DNA of 64,000 bases from Streptomyces sp. NBC_01262 (lineage in GTDB: Bacteria; Actinomycetota; Actinomycetes; Streptomycetales; Streptomycetaceae), in assembly GCF_036226365.1 (NCBI RefSeq), contig NZ_CP108462.1, positions 5,347,501-5,411,500 on the forward strand, read 5' to 3'. A program made the position numbers and the translations under genes. Within the stretch, counting starts at the first letter, position 1. Each line of letters opens with the position of its first letter. Below the pieces are notes generated by a model, which was given only the letters and a program-made list of their open reading frames with translations, was not told where the DNA came from and searched no databases. This document shows positions 18,461 to 26,859 of this stretch, piece by piece.

Positions 18461-19534
18461 TCAGCGACCGGTCTTGGGGGCCTTCCAGCGGGCGATGCCG
18501 CGGGCCGCCATGTTGAGGATCATCACGAAGGCGATCAGTACGAGGGCAGCGGCCCACGCCCGGTCGTAGCTCGCGTCATTGCCGTTCTGGTACTGCAGGT
18601 AGATGTAGAACGGCAGCGAGGCCTGCGGGCCGTCGAACGGGTTGCTGTTGATGATCTGGCTGCCGAAGACCAGCAGGGCGATGGGCGCGCTCTCGCCGGC
18701 GATACGGGCGACCGCGAGCATGACGCCTGTGGTGATACCCCCGATCGCGGTGGGAAGAACCACCTTGACGATGGTGCGCCACTTCGGGACGCCGAGCGCC
18801 AGTGAGGCCTCGCGCAGCTCGTTGGGGACGAGCTTGAGCATTTCCTCGGTGGAGCGTACGACGACCGGCATCATCAGGATCGCCAGGGCCAGCGCGCCGG
18901 CGAAGCCGGAGTAGCCGAAGCCCAGCATGAGGATCCACAGGGACAGGATGAACAGACCGGCGACGATGGACGGGATGCCCGTCATGACGTCGACGAAGAA
19001 GGTGACCGCCTTGGCCAGCTTGCCCTTGCCGTACTCGACCAGGTAGATCGCGGTGAGCAGGCCGATCGGGGCGGCGATGAGAGTCGCGATGGCGACCTGT
19101 TCCAGGGTGCCGATGATGGCGTGGTAGACGCCACCGCCCGGGTAGATGGTCTGCACGCCGTTCATGGAGTGGCTCAGGAAGGCGCCGTTGAGGATCTTGA
19201 GGCCCTTGCTGATCGTGGTGAAGAGCAGCGAGTAGAGCGGCAGTGCGGCCAGCACGAAGCAGGACCAGACCAGGCTGGTGGCGATCCGGTCCTTGGCCTG
19301 GCGGGTGCCTTCGACACGGGCGGCCAGGCCGTACGTGCCGCCGATGAAGACGATGAGGGCGATCAGGCCCCACTGGACCTTGCTGTCCAGGCCGGCGCCC
19401 AGGCCGATGCCGACACCGACCGCGATCGAGGCGGCGGCGATGCCGGCCGGCGCCCAGCGGGGCAGCCGGGCCTGGGCCAGAGGACGCTGCGGTACGGAGG
19501 CGGCCGGAGCCTTGTCGATGACGGTGTGGCTCAT
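18461..19534 (-). CDS. pstA: phosphate ABC transporter permease PstA
   Basis: 357 residues with six to seven membrane helices. The binding-protein-dependent permease motif is seen as the EAA loop around ELREASLALGVPKWRTIVKVVLP. A longer N terminus than in E. coli is common in actinobacteria. The ATG overlaps the pstC stop by 4 bp (ATGA), so the two permease subunits are made in a coupled way. Confidence 0.95.
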   Translation of the reverse strand: MSHTVIDKAPAASVPQRPLAQARLPRWAPAGIAAASIAVGVGIGLGAGLDSKVQWGLIALIVFIGGTYGLAARVEGTRQAKDRIATSLVWSCFVLAALPLYSLLFTTISKGLKILNGAFLSHSMNGVQTIYPGGGVYHAIIGTLEQVAIATLIAAPIGLLTAIYLVEYGKGKLAKAVTFFVDVMTGIPSIVAGLFILSLWILMLGFGYSGFAGALALAILMMPVVVRSTEEMLKLVPNELREASLALGVPKWRTIVKVVLPTAIGGITTGVMLAVARIAGESAPIALLVFGSQIINSNPFDGPQASLPFYIYLQYQNGNDASYDRAWAAALVLIAFVMILNMAARGIARWKAPKTGR

Positions 19535-20520
19535 GCGTTGGCCCCCGAGTACTCCTTGCGGCGGGCGATGATCGCGCGGGCCGCGCCGTTCACCAGCAGC
19601 GTGATGACGAAGAGGACGAGACCGGAGGCGATCAGCGCGTCACGGCCGAACTCGTCGGCCTCGCCGAACTTGGCGACGATGTTCTGCGAGAAGGTCCCGC
19701 CGACCGGGTCCAGGATGTGGACGGACAGGATCGGCGAGGCGGACAGTACGGTGGCGACGGCCATCGTCTCGCCGAGGGCGCGGCCGAGGCCGAGCATCGT
19801 GGCGGAGATGATGCCGGAGCGGGCGAAGGGCAGCACCGAGAGGCGGATGGTCTCCCAGCGGGTGGCGCCCAGCGCGAGGGCGGCTTCCTCGTGCATGCGT
19901 GGGACCTGGTTGAAGACCTCGCGGCTGACGTTGGTGATGATCGGAAGGATCATGATCGCCAGCAGGATGCCCACAGTGAACAGCGAACGTGCGGCTTCCG
20001 GGTTGTCGGACTTGAAGACCACGGTCCAGCCGAGGTAGTCGTTCAGCCACTTGGTGAGGCCGACCAGGTGCGGCACCAGGAACAGGGCGCCCCACAGGCC
20101 GTAGATGATGCTGGGGACGGCCGCGAGCAGGTCGATCACGAAGGAGATCGGGGTGGCGAGCCGGCGCGGCGCGTAGTGCGAGATGAACAGCGCGATGCCG
20201 ACCGAGACCGGGACCGCGAGGATCAGCGCGATGAGCGAGCTGACCACGGTGCCGTAGGCAAGGACGGCGATGCCGAAGACCGGCGGGTTGGCGCTGGCGT
20301 TCCACTCGAAGGTGGTCAGGAAGTTGCCGTGGTCCTTGGAGATGGCGTTGACCGCGCGCACGGTGAGGAAGAGCGCGATGGCGGCCATGATCACCAGCAG
20401 CAGGATGCCGGATCCACGGGAGAGGCCCGAGAAGATCCTGTCGCCCAGGCGCGTGACAGTGCCCCCGGCGGTCTTCTCTGCCGGTGGCGGGGGGGCTGGA
20501 GACTGTGTGGTTATGTCCAT
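19531..20520 (-). CDS. pstC: phosphate ABC transporter permease PstC
   Basis: 329 residues with six membrane helices and the EAA loop MHEEAALALGATRWETIRLSVLP. The ATG at 20520 is chosen over one 51 nt upstream because GGAGAAA lies at the right distance. Lies 107 bp after pstS, with a strong hairpin in between, so its expression is probably lower than that of pstS. Confidence 0.95.
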   Translation of the reverse strand: MDITTQSPAPPPPAEKTAGGTVTRLGDRIFSGLSRGSGILLLVIMAAIALFLTVRAVNAISKDHGNFLTTFEWNASANPPVFGIAVLAYGTVVSSLIALILAVPVSVGIALFISHYAPRRLATPISFVIDLLAAVPSIIYGLWGALFLVPHLVGLTKWLNDYLGWTVVFKSDNPEAARSLFTVGILLAIMILPIITNVSREVFNQVPRMHEEAALALGATRWETIRLSVLPFARSGIISATMLGLGRALGETMAVATVLSASPILSVHILDPVGGTFSQNIVAKFGEADEFGRDALIASGLVLFVITLLVNGAARAIIARRKEYSGANA

Positions 20521-20580
20521 GGGGGGTTTCTCCGGTCTGGGTGGGGGATGGCTCCCCCGGCGGCGGTGCACCGGATGGTG

Positions 20581-20616
20581 GCGGGGGCCCCGTAACTGGT
20601 GTTACGGGGCCCCCGC
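20581..20616 (-). terminator. hairpin between pstS and pstC
   Basis: A perfect 16-bp stem (GCGGGGGCCCCGTAAC / GTTACGGGGCCCCCGC) with a 4-nt loop starts 11 bp after the pstS stop. No U-tract follows. It likely acts as a partial terminator or as an RNA-stabilising element that keeps PstS in excess of the permease subunits. Confidence 0.8.
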
Positions 20617-20627
20617 CGCTTACTCGA

Positions 20628-21767
20628 TCAGGCGAGGGCCGCGATGGTGGAGCGGACCTTCGTGGCGATCTCGTCCGGCAGCGCGGCGTAGCCGGCGTCG
20701 GGGAGCAGCGCCTGGCCCTCCTCGCTGGCGATGTAGGTGAGGAAGGACTTGACGACCGGCAGGGTGGCGGCCTTGTTGCCCTTGTCGCAGGCGATCTCGT
20801 AGGTCACCAGGACGATCGGGTAGGCGTTGTCGGCCTTGGTGACGTAGGCGGAGGACAGGTCCAGGGACAGGTCCGCGCCGGTGCCGACGATCTTGGCCTG
20901 GGCGATGCCCGCGGAGGCGTTGGCGCTGTTGGCCTCGACCGGGGCGGAGGCGCCGGTGTTGATCTTGGCGGTCTTGATGCTGTTCGCGGTCGCGTAGGAG
21001 ACCTCGAAGTAGCCGATCGAGCCGTTGGTCTGCTTGACCTGGGCCGCGACACCGGCGGACTTGGCGGCGGACTGGCCGCCCTTGCCCGCGAAGGCCTTGG
21101 CGTGCTCGTACGGCCAGGCCTTGGGGGCGGCGCCGCTCAGGTACTTGGTGAGGTTGTCCGTGGTGCCGGACTCGTCCTGGCGGTGGAACGCCTGGATCTT
21201 GGTGTGCGGCAGGGTGACGCCGGAGTTCAGCGCCTTGATGGCCGCGTCGTCCCAGTAGGTGATCTTCGAGTTGAAGATGTTGCCGATGGTGGAGGCGTCC
21301 AGGACCAGGCTGTCCACACCGGAGAGGTTGTAGCCGATCGCGATCGGGCCGCCGACCATCGGGATGGAGATGCCGGTCCCGCCGGTGCAGACGGCCTTGG
21401 ACGCGGTGACCTCTTCGGGCTTCAGCGGGGAGTCGGAGCCGGCGAAGGCGTCGGTGCCCTGGTTGAAGTCGATGATGCCTTCACCGGAGGACGAGGTCTT
21501 GTAGTTGATCGTCGTGCCGGAGCAGGCGGCCTGGTACTTCTGCACCCACAGGTCGATCGCGTTCTGCTGGGCGGAGGAACCGGAGGCGAGGATCTGGCCG
21601 GCCTTGTCCGCACACTTGATGCTGCCGGAGGACGAGGCGGAGGACGAGCTGCTCGAGCCGCTGCTCGCGTTGTCGTCCGAGCCACACGCCGTGAGGAGCA
21701 GCGCGCCGGAGATCGCGACCGCGCCGACGGTCAGGGCACGTACGCCACTCTTACGCTGAAGCTTCAC
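20628..21767 (-). CDS. pstS: phosphate-binding lipoprotein PstS
   Basis: 379 residues. Signal peptide with lipobox LLTAC, a Ser-rich linker, then the periplasmic-binding fold with phosphate-contact segments GSSAQQNAIDLW, FAGSDSPL and RQDESGTTDNL. It captures phosphate outside the cell and delivers it to PstCA. The GTG at 21767 starts directly before KLQRKSGVRAL; the longer ORF to 21854 has no signal-peptide sense. Tandem PHO boxes at 21904-21925 show PhoP control under phosphate starvation. Confidence 0.95.
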   Translation of the reverse strand: MKLQRKSGVRALTVGAVAISGALLLTACGSDDNASSGSSSSSSASSSGSIKCADKAGQILASGSSAQQNAIDLWVQKYQAACSGTTINYKTSSSGEGIIDFNQGTDAFAGSDSPLKPEEVTASKAVCTGGTGISIPMVGGPIAIGYNLSGVDSLVLDASTIGNIFNSKITYWDDAAIKALNSGVTLPHTKIQAFHRQDESGTTDNLTKYLSGAAPKAWPYEHAKAFAGKGGQSAAKSAGVAAQVKQTNGSIGYFEVSYATANSIKTAKINTGASAPVEANSANASAGIAQAKIVGTGADLSLDLSSAYVTKADNAYPIVLVTYEIACDKGNKAATLPVVKSFLTYIASEEGQALLPDAGYAALPDEIATKVRSTIAALA

Positions 21768-21882
21768 CTTCGGTGATTCCTTCCTGAAGCCCGCCGGGAT
21801 GGCGAAGCGGAGGTATAAGGGGTTCTGGTTCCACCCGCAGGCCGTGTTGCTCACCCACCGGTACGGCCGAAATTAGGCAGAT

Positions 21883-21925
21883 GAGGTGAAGCGACCGACG
21901 GATCGGGGTTAACGGAAGGTGAACC
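21883..21925 (-). promoter_or_regulatory. PHO boxes (PhoP operator) of pstS
   Basis: On the minus strand GGTTCACCTTC (21925-21915) is directly followed by CGTTAACCCCG (21914-21904), two 11-bp direct repeats matching the Streptomyces PHO box. A third, weaker unit CGCTTCACCTC lies at about 21893-21883. The position, about 140 bp before the GTG, fits activation of pstS by PhoP. Confidence 0.85.
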
Positions 21926-21963
21926 TCGCATATCAGTGCGGTGGCCCAGCCTGAGGGACCGCC

Positions 21964-22329
21964 TCAGCGGGTGGAATGTCCAGAATGCCGGACAAACGCG
22001 TCGATCAGCGGACGATCACGTTCATGGGTCAGCCGGTGTCGGGCGGCGGTCACCGGCAGCCAGATCACCCGGTCGACCTCGTCGTTCGGGACGAAGGAAC
22101 CGCCGGTCGCCTCGGCTGCCCAGTAGCGGACGTGCTTCGGCCGTCCGTCGACCACGTAGTACGAGGAGGGGAGCCGCACGCCGAGGACGCACGTCTGGCC
22201 GGTCTCCTCCTTCACCTCGCGCACCGCGGCGGCGGCCGCTTCCTCGCCGCGTTTCAGCTTGCCCTTGGGCAGCGACCAGTCGTCGTAGCGCGGGCGGTGG
22301 ACCAGCACGAGCTCCACCGAGCCGTCCAC
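21964..22329 (-). CDS. Nudix hydrolase (MutT family), start uncertain
   Basis: Nudix box is complete: GKLKRGEEAAAAAVREVKEE then TG (G-x5-E-x7-REVKEETG). Family members hydrolyse nucleoside diphosphates linked to another moiety. The given start is the first standard codon (GTG at 22329), but the conserved opening strand (TPILAAGAVLWRRSP) is encoded upstream in the same frame as far as about 22389, where no ATG, GTG or TTG exists before an in-frame stop. Either a non-standard ATC start (GGGGAG is 8 nt upstream of it) or a frameshift is involved. Third gene of a ppk-CHAD-Nudix operon, so a role in phosphate or polyphosphate metabolism is likely. Confidence 0.83.
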   Translation of the reverse strand: MDGSVELVLVHRPRYDDWSLPKGKLKRGEEAAAAAVREVKEETGQTCVLGVRLPSSYYVVDGRPKHVRYWAAEATGGSFVPNDEVDRVIWLPVTAARHRLTHERDRPLIDAFVRHSGHSTR

Positions 22330-22414
22330 GGGGGAGCGGCGCCACAGGACGGCGCCCGCGGCGAGGATGGGCGTGATCCTGGTGTCGATGACGGCATCTC
22401 CCCTCGGTCAGGCC

Positions 22415-23488
22415 CTACGCGCGCAGCCACAGATGGACGAAGGCGAAACGGGCCTGCTCGACCTCCTGCCGCTGGTCCGCGTGGAGCACGCCGAGCGCGT
22501 AGGCGGTGGCCGGGGCGATCCGCGGGGTGCGGGCGGCGGCGGTCACCGCCTCGGCGGCCTCGGCGGCCTCGCGGTGCTGCTCCAGTACGCGGGCCAGGGA
22601 GGCAGGACGGGTCTCGGGCTCCCCGTCGTCGTACGGGAACACCTCGCGGGCGTAGCGGCTGAGCCGCAGCAGGATCCGTACCCGGTGCCAGGGGGCGTCC
22701 TGCCGCTCGGCGGGCAGCTCGGCGGCGAGGGCGGCCCGCAGGGTGTCGCCGTTGTACGGCTGGCCGGCCCGGGCCAGCGGCAGTGCCCCGGCCGCCTCGG
22801 CGAGCCGGGCGTGGGCGCGCTCGGTCAGTGCGGTCAGCGTCTGGTCCGCCGGGGCTTCGGCGGCGGCCGTCAGGGACACCTCGGAGGCCAGCACCGCGAC
22901 CGCGTCGGCGACCGCGTGGAAACGGGAGGAGCCCATCGCCTGCAGGGCCGCGGAGTGCGCCCGGGTTCGGGCCAGGGTCAGCTGGCGCTCCAGCAGCGCC
23001 CCGGCGCGGGCGCCGCCCACGGCGAGCGGGCCGCCGCCCGGCGCGGGCGGGGGCGGGCCCGGCTGGGCGGGTACGAGGGTCGGCTCGTCCTCCACCTCGG
23101 CGGAGGAGAGCCGGTGCAGCGCCGACAGCAGACGGGCCAGCCGCGCCGAGTGCTGGTACTCGCGGGCCAGCGAGGAGGCCAGCCAGCCCAGCTCGGCCCG
23201 CAGCGGCTCCGACCACGCGGTGTCGGTGAGCGGGCCGTACGTGTGCAGGGCGGAGCCGATCCGGCGGGCGGACCGGCGCAGCTGGTGGGCCGCGTCCGGG
23301 GTGCCGGGCGCGCCCCCGCTGCCCCCGTCGCCCTCACCCTGGGTGAGGGCGCGCAGGAAGGTGGTCGCCTGTTCGCGCAGATAGCCTGCCAGCACGTCCC
23401 CGGCCGTGCCGTCGCAGCCGGTTACCGGCGGCTCGGCACGCGGGTCCGTTGCCTGGGCAAACGCAGTGTCACGGTGTCGCTGGGCCAC
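22415..23488 (-). CDS. CHAD domain protein
   Basis: 357 residues of all-helical CHAD domain: VHQLRRSARRIGSALHTYGPL-type motif near 68-87 (here AHQLRRSARR), with further conserved His/Arg/Lys helices (WHRVRILLRLSRYA). CHAD domains bind polyphosphate. The gene overlaps the end of ppk by 20 bp, which fits a polyphosphate-associated role such as granule binding. Position and content match the ppk operon of other streptomycetes. Confidence 0.9.
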   Translation of the reverse strand: MAQRHRDTAFAQATDPRAEPPVTGCDGTAGDVLAGYLREQATTFLRALTQGEGDGGSGGAPGTPDAAHQLRRSARRIGSALHTYGPLTDTAWSEPLRAELGWLASSLAREYQHSARLARLLSALHRLSSAEVEDEPTLVPAQPGPPPPAPGGGPLAVGGARAGALLERQLTLARTRAHSAALQAMGSSRFHAVADAVAVLASEVSLTAAAEAPADQTLTALTERAHARLAEAAGALPLARAGQPYNGDTLRAALAAELPAERQDAPWHRVRILLRLSRYAREVFPYDDGEPETRPASLARVLEQHREAAEAAEAVTAAARTPRIAPATAYALGVLHADQRQEVEQARFAFVHLWLRA

Positions 23489-25661
23489 GCCGGCGCCTCC
23501 GGGCGTCGATGAGCATCTCCTGGACGTGCTGCAGCGGACGGCCGTCGGCGTCGGTGCTGTGCCGCGTCCAGTTACCGTCCGGGCCGAGGTGCCAGGACGA
23601 GGTGGTATCCGAAGTCCCGATCTCCAGCAGCCGGTTGAGGGTCGTGCGGTGAGCGGGATCGGCGACCCGGACCATCGCCTCGATGCGGCGGTCCAGGTTG
23701 CGGTGCATCATGTCGGCGCTGCCGAACCACACCTCCGGCTCGCCTCCGTTGCCGAAGACGAAGATCCGCGAGTGCTCCAGGAACCGGCCCAGCACACTGC
23801 GCACCCGGACGTTCTCCGAAAGGCCGACCACACCCGGGCGCACCGCGCAGATGCCGCGCACCCAGATGTCGACGGCCACCCCGGCCTGCGAGGCCCGGTA
23901 CAGCGCGTCGATCAGCGCCTCGTCGACGATCGAGTTGACCTTGATCCGGACGTACGCAGTGCGGCCCGCCCGCTGGTGCTCGATCTCCTTCATGATCCGG
24001 ACGATCAGCCCGTCCCGGAGATTGCGCGGGGCGACCAGCAGCCGGTTGTACGTCTCCCGGCGCGAGTAGCCCGACAGCCGGTTGAACAGGTGAGAAAGGT
24101 CCGCGCCGACCTGCGGGTCGGCGGTGAGCAGGCCCAGGTCCTCGTAGAGGCGGGCGGTCTTGGGGTGGTAGTTGCCGGTGCCGACATGGCTGTAGCGGCG
24201 CAGGGTGTCACCCTCCTGGCGGACCACCAGCGACAGCTTGCAGTGCGTCTTGAGGCCGACCAGGCCGTAGACGACATGGCAGCCGGCCTCCTCCAGCTTG
24301 CGGGCCCACTTGATGTTGGCCTGCTCGTCGAAGCGGGCCTTGATCTCCACCAGGACCAGCACCTGCTTGCCGGACTCGGCGGCGTCCACGAGGGCGTCGA
24401 CGATCGGCGAGTCGCCCGAGGTGCGGTACAGGGTCTGCTTGATCGCCAGCACGTTGGGGTCGGCGGCTGCCTGCTCCAGGAAGGCCTGCACGGAGGTGGA
24501 GAAGCTGTCGTACGGGTGGTGCAGCAGGATGTCGCGCTCGCGCATCGCCGCGAAGACGTCCGCCGCGTGCGAGGACTCCACCTCGGCCAGATCGCGGTGG
24601 GTGCCCGCCACGAACTTCGGGTACTTCAGCTCCGGCCGGTCCTGCGAGCCCACCGCGAACAGCCCGGTCAGGTCCAGCGGGCCGGGCAGCGGATAGACCT
24701 CGGCGTCCTCGATCTTCAGCTCGTGGACCAGGGTGTCCAGCGCCTTCGGCGAGATCGACTCTTCGACCTCCAGCCGCACCGGCGGGCCGAAGCGGCGGCG
24801 CAGCAGCTCCTTCTCCAGGGCCTGGAGCAGGTTCTCCGCGTCGTCCTCCTCCACTTCCAGGTCCTCGTTGCGGGTGACCCGGAACATGTGGAAGTCCATG
24901 ACCTCCATGCCCGGGAACAGCTCCTCCAGGTGCGCGGCTATGACGTCCTCCAGGGGGACGTACCGCTGCGGGCTGGCCTCCAGGAAGCGCGACAGGATCG
25001 GGGGGACCTTCACACGGGCGAAGTGATCATGGCCGGAGACCGGGTTGCGTACGGTCACCGCCAGGTTCAGCGACAGGCCCGAGATGTACGGGAAGGGGTG
25101 CGCCGGGTCCACCGCCAGCGGGGTCAGGACCGGGAAGATCTGGTGCCGGAAGAGGGTGAACAGGCGGGCCTGCTCCTTTTCGGTGAGCTCGGCCCACCGG
25201 ATGATGTGGATGCCCTCTTCGGCCAGCTGGGGGGCCACGTCGTTCTGGAAGCAGGCGGCGTGGCGCGCCATGAGCTCGCGGGAGCGGCTCAGGATGTTGG
25301 ACAGCACCTCGCGCGGCTGCAGGCCGGAGGCGGAGCGGGTGGCCACCCCGGTCGCGATGCGGCGCTTCAGGCCCGCGACGCGCACCATGAAGAACTCGTC
25401 CAGATTGCTCGCGAAGATCGCGAGGAAGTTGGCCCGTTCGAGGAGCGGCGTGGTGGGGTCCTCGGCCAGCTCCAGGACGCGCTCGTTGAACGCCAGCCAG
25501 CTCTGCTCCCGGTCCAGGAAACGGCCCTGGGGCAGCTCGGCCGCGTCCTCCTCGGCCGGGCCGGCGATCTCAGGTGCCAGGTCCGGCACCACGCGTGGAC
25601 GGTAGGCGGCCACGGAGCCCCCGGACGTGCTGGCTGCTTCGGGGTGATTCATCGAGGCCAT
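23469..25661 (-). CDS. ppk: polyphosphate kinase
   Basis: 730 residues of PPK1, making polyphosphate from ATP reversibly. The N-terminal signature FLDREQSWLAFNERVLELA and the EFFMVRVAGLK segment are present; the autophosphorylated His lies at about residue 473 in GLKTHCKLSLVVR, followed by GTGNYHPKTARLYEDLG. The ATG at 25661 has GAAGG about 10 nt upstream; an ATG nine nt further in is the alternative. It heads the ppk-CHAD-Nudix operon and has a weak PHO-like element upstream. Confidence 0.95.
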   Translation of the reverse strand: MASMNHPEAASTSGGSVAAYRPRVVPDLAPEIAGPAEEDAAELPQGRFLDREQSWLAFNERVLELAEDPTTPLLERANFLAIFASNLDEFFMVRVAGLKRRIATGVATRSASGLQPREVLSNILSRSRELMARHAACFQNDVAPQLAEEGIHIIRWAELTEKEQARLFTLFRHQIFPVLTPLAVDPAHPFPYISGLSLNLAVTVRNPVSGHDHFARVKVPPILSRFLEASPQRYVPLEDVIAAHLEELFPGMEVMDFHMFRVTRNEDLEVEEDDAENLLQALEKELLRRRFGPPVRLEVEESISPKALDTLVHELKIEDAEVYPLPGPLDLTGLFAVGSQDRPELKYPKFVAGTHRDLAEVESSHAADVFAAMRERDILLHHPYDSFSTSVQAFLEQAAADPNVLAIKQTLYRTSGDSPIVDALVDAAESGKQVLVLVEIKARFDEQANIKWARKLEEAGCHVVYGLVGLKTHCKLSLVVRQEGDTLRRYSHVGTGNYHPKTARLYEDLGLLTADPQVGADLSHLFNRLSGYSRRETYNRLLVAPRNLRDGLIVRIMKEIEHQRAGRTAYVRIKVNSIVDEALIDALYRASQAGVAVDIWVRGICAVRPGVVGLSENVRVRSVLGRFLEHSRIFVFGNGGEPEVWFGSADMMHRNLDRRIEAMVRVADPAHRTTLNRLLEIGTSDTTSSWHLGPDGNWTRHSTDADGRPLQHVQEMLIDARRRRRGPATP

Positions 25662-25790
25662 GGGTGCGAGCCCTTCTCCGGATACGGCACGGCATTCCGT
25701 CTTCCATTCTCCCGTGTCCGCTGCCGTTCGGGCAGGTCGGGCGACTGGAGGGTCGCGCGGATGTCGGGCTGCATTCACAGATGCTCGCAA

Positions 25791-25813
25791 GCCACGTTGA
25801 ATCGCCGGTAACG
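25791..25813 (-). promoter_or_regulatory. possible PHO box upstream of ppk
   Basis: CGTTACCGGCG followed by ATTCAACGTGG resembles two degenerate 11-bp PHO units. ppk is under PhoP control in S. lividans, which makes a site here plausible, but the match is weak. Confidence 0.3.
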
Positions 25814-25876
25814 AGCAGGTGGCGGTAAGGGGCCCAGGGGGTTGTGGGCAGGGTTCGCCACCCCGCTACCTCGTTG

Positions 25877-26836
25877 TCATGTCTCCGTGCGGTACATGAG
25901 GTCGACCTCGTGTGTACGGAAACCGAGCCGTTCGTAGACGGTGACGGCGGGGATGTTGTCGGCGTCCACGTAGAGCATGGCGGTGGGGAGCCCGCGGTCG
26001 TACGCGAGGTGGCGCAGGCCGATCGCGGTGAGGGCCTTGCCCAGGCCGCCGCCCTGTTCACCTGGGTCGATGCCCAGGACGTAGACCTCGCCGAGCTGCT
26101 CGGCGGAGTGCACCTTCGTCCAGTGGAAGCCGGCCAGCTTGCTGTCGCGGAAGGCGAGGAAGAAGCCGGCCGGGTCGAACCACGGCTCCGCCTCGCGGTC
26201 GGCCAGGTCCCGCTGGGTCAGGTTGCCCTGCTCCGGGTGGTGGGCGAAGGCGGCCGCGTTCACCGCGAGCCAGGCGGCGTCGTCCTGGCCGGGGACGAAG
26301 GTGCGGACCGTGAGGCCTTCCGGCAGCACCGGCTCGGGCAGGGGGTCCCCATCGCCGAGGGGACGCCGCATCTGGCGCAGCTCCCGGAACAGCGCGAGCC
26401 CCAGCAGCCCGGCGAGGTGACGGGCGGCCGGGTGGCCTCCGTGCGCCCACACGCGCAGTCGGCGGTCCGACGCCTCCAGCAGCGCGTGGCCCAGCGCCCG
26501 GCCGTGGCCCTTCACCCGGTACGCCGGGTGCACCACCAGCTCGGCGGCCGGGGCCTCCACGGGGTCGGTGTCCTCCAGCTGCGCATAGCCGACCAGGGCC
26601 CCGTCCTCGCCGTGCACCAGCAGGTGGCGTACGCCCTCCCGGGCCCCGCCGCGCAGATTCAGGCGTCCCTGCTCCGACACCGCCGCCTGGCCGTCCACGG
26701 CGGCGGCCTCCTCGATGAGGGCGAGCACGGCTTGCGCCTGCGGCGGCGCCAGCTCGTCCAGTACGTCGATCCGGCGCGGCTGGGGGTGCGGCTGCGGGTC
26801 GGCGGCGGCGGTGGTGTGCGAGGGGTCGTCCGTCAT
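25877..26836 (-). CDS. mshD: mycothiol synthase
   Basis: 319 residues carrying two GNAT domains in tandem. The second contains YVLGIDPGEQGGGLGKALTAIGL, the acetyl-CoA loop, and ends VTVYERLGFRTHEVDLMY. It acetylates Cys-GlcN-Ins in the last step of mycothiol synthesis. Length and the internal segment HPAYRVKGHGRALGHALLEA agree with MshD. Transcribed alone or with the MFS gene, 23 bp upstream. Confidence 0.93.
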   Translation of the reverse strand: MTDDPSHTTAAADPQPHPQPRRIDVLDELAPPQAQAVLALIEEAAAVDGQAAVSEQGRLNLRGGAREGVRHLLVHGEDGALVGYAQLEDTDPVEAPAAELVVHPAYRVKGHGRALGHALLEASDRRLRVWAHGGHPAARHLAGLLGLALFRELRQMRRPLGDGDPLPEPVLPEGLTVRTFVPGQDDAAWLAVNAAAFAHHPEQGNLTQRDLADREAEPWFDPAGFFLAFRDSKLAGFHWTKVHSAEQLGEVYVLGIDPGEQGGGLGKALTAIGLRHLAYDRGLPTAMLYVDADNIPAVTVYERLGFRTHEVDLMYRTET

Positions 26837-26859
26837 GGGCAGAGCTTACGACCGACCGG

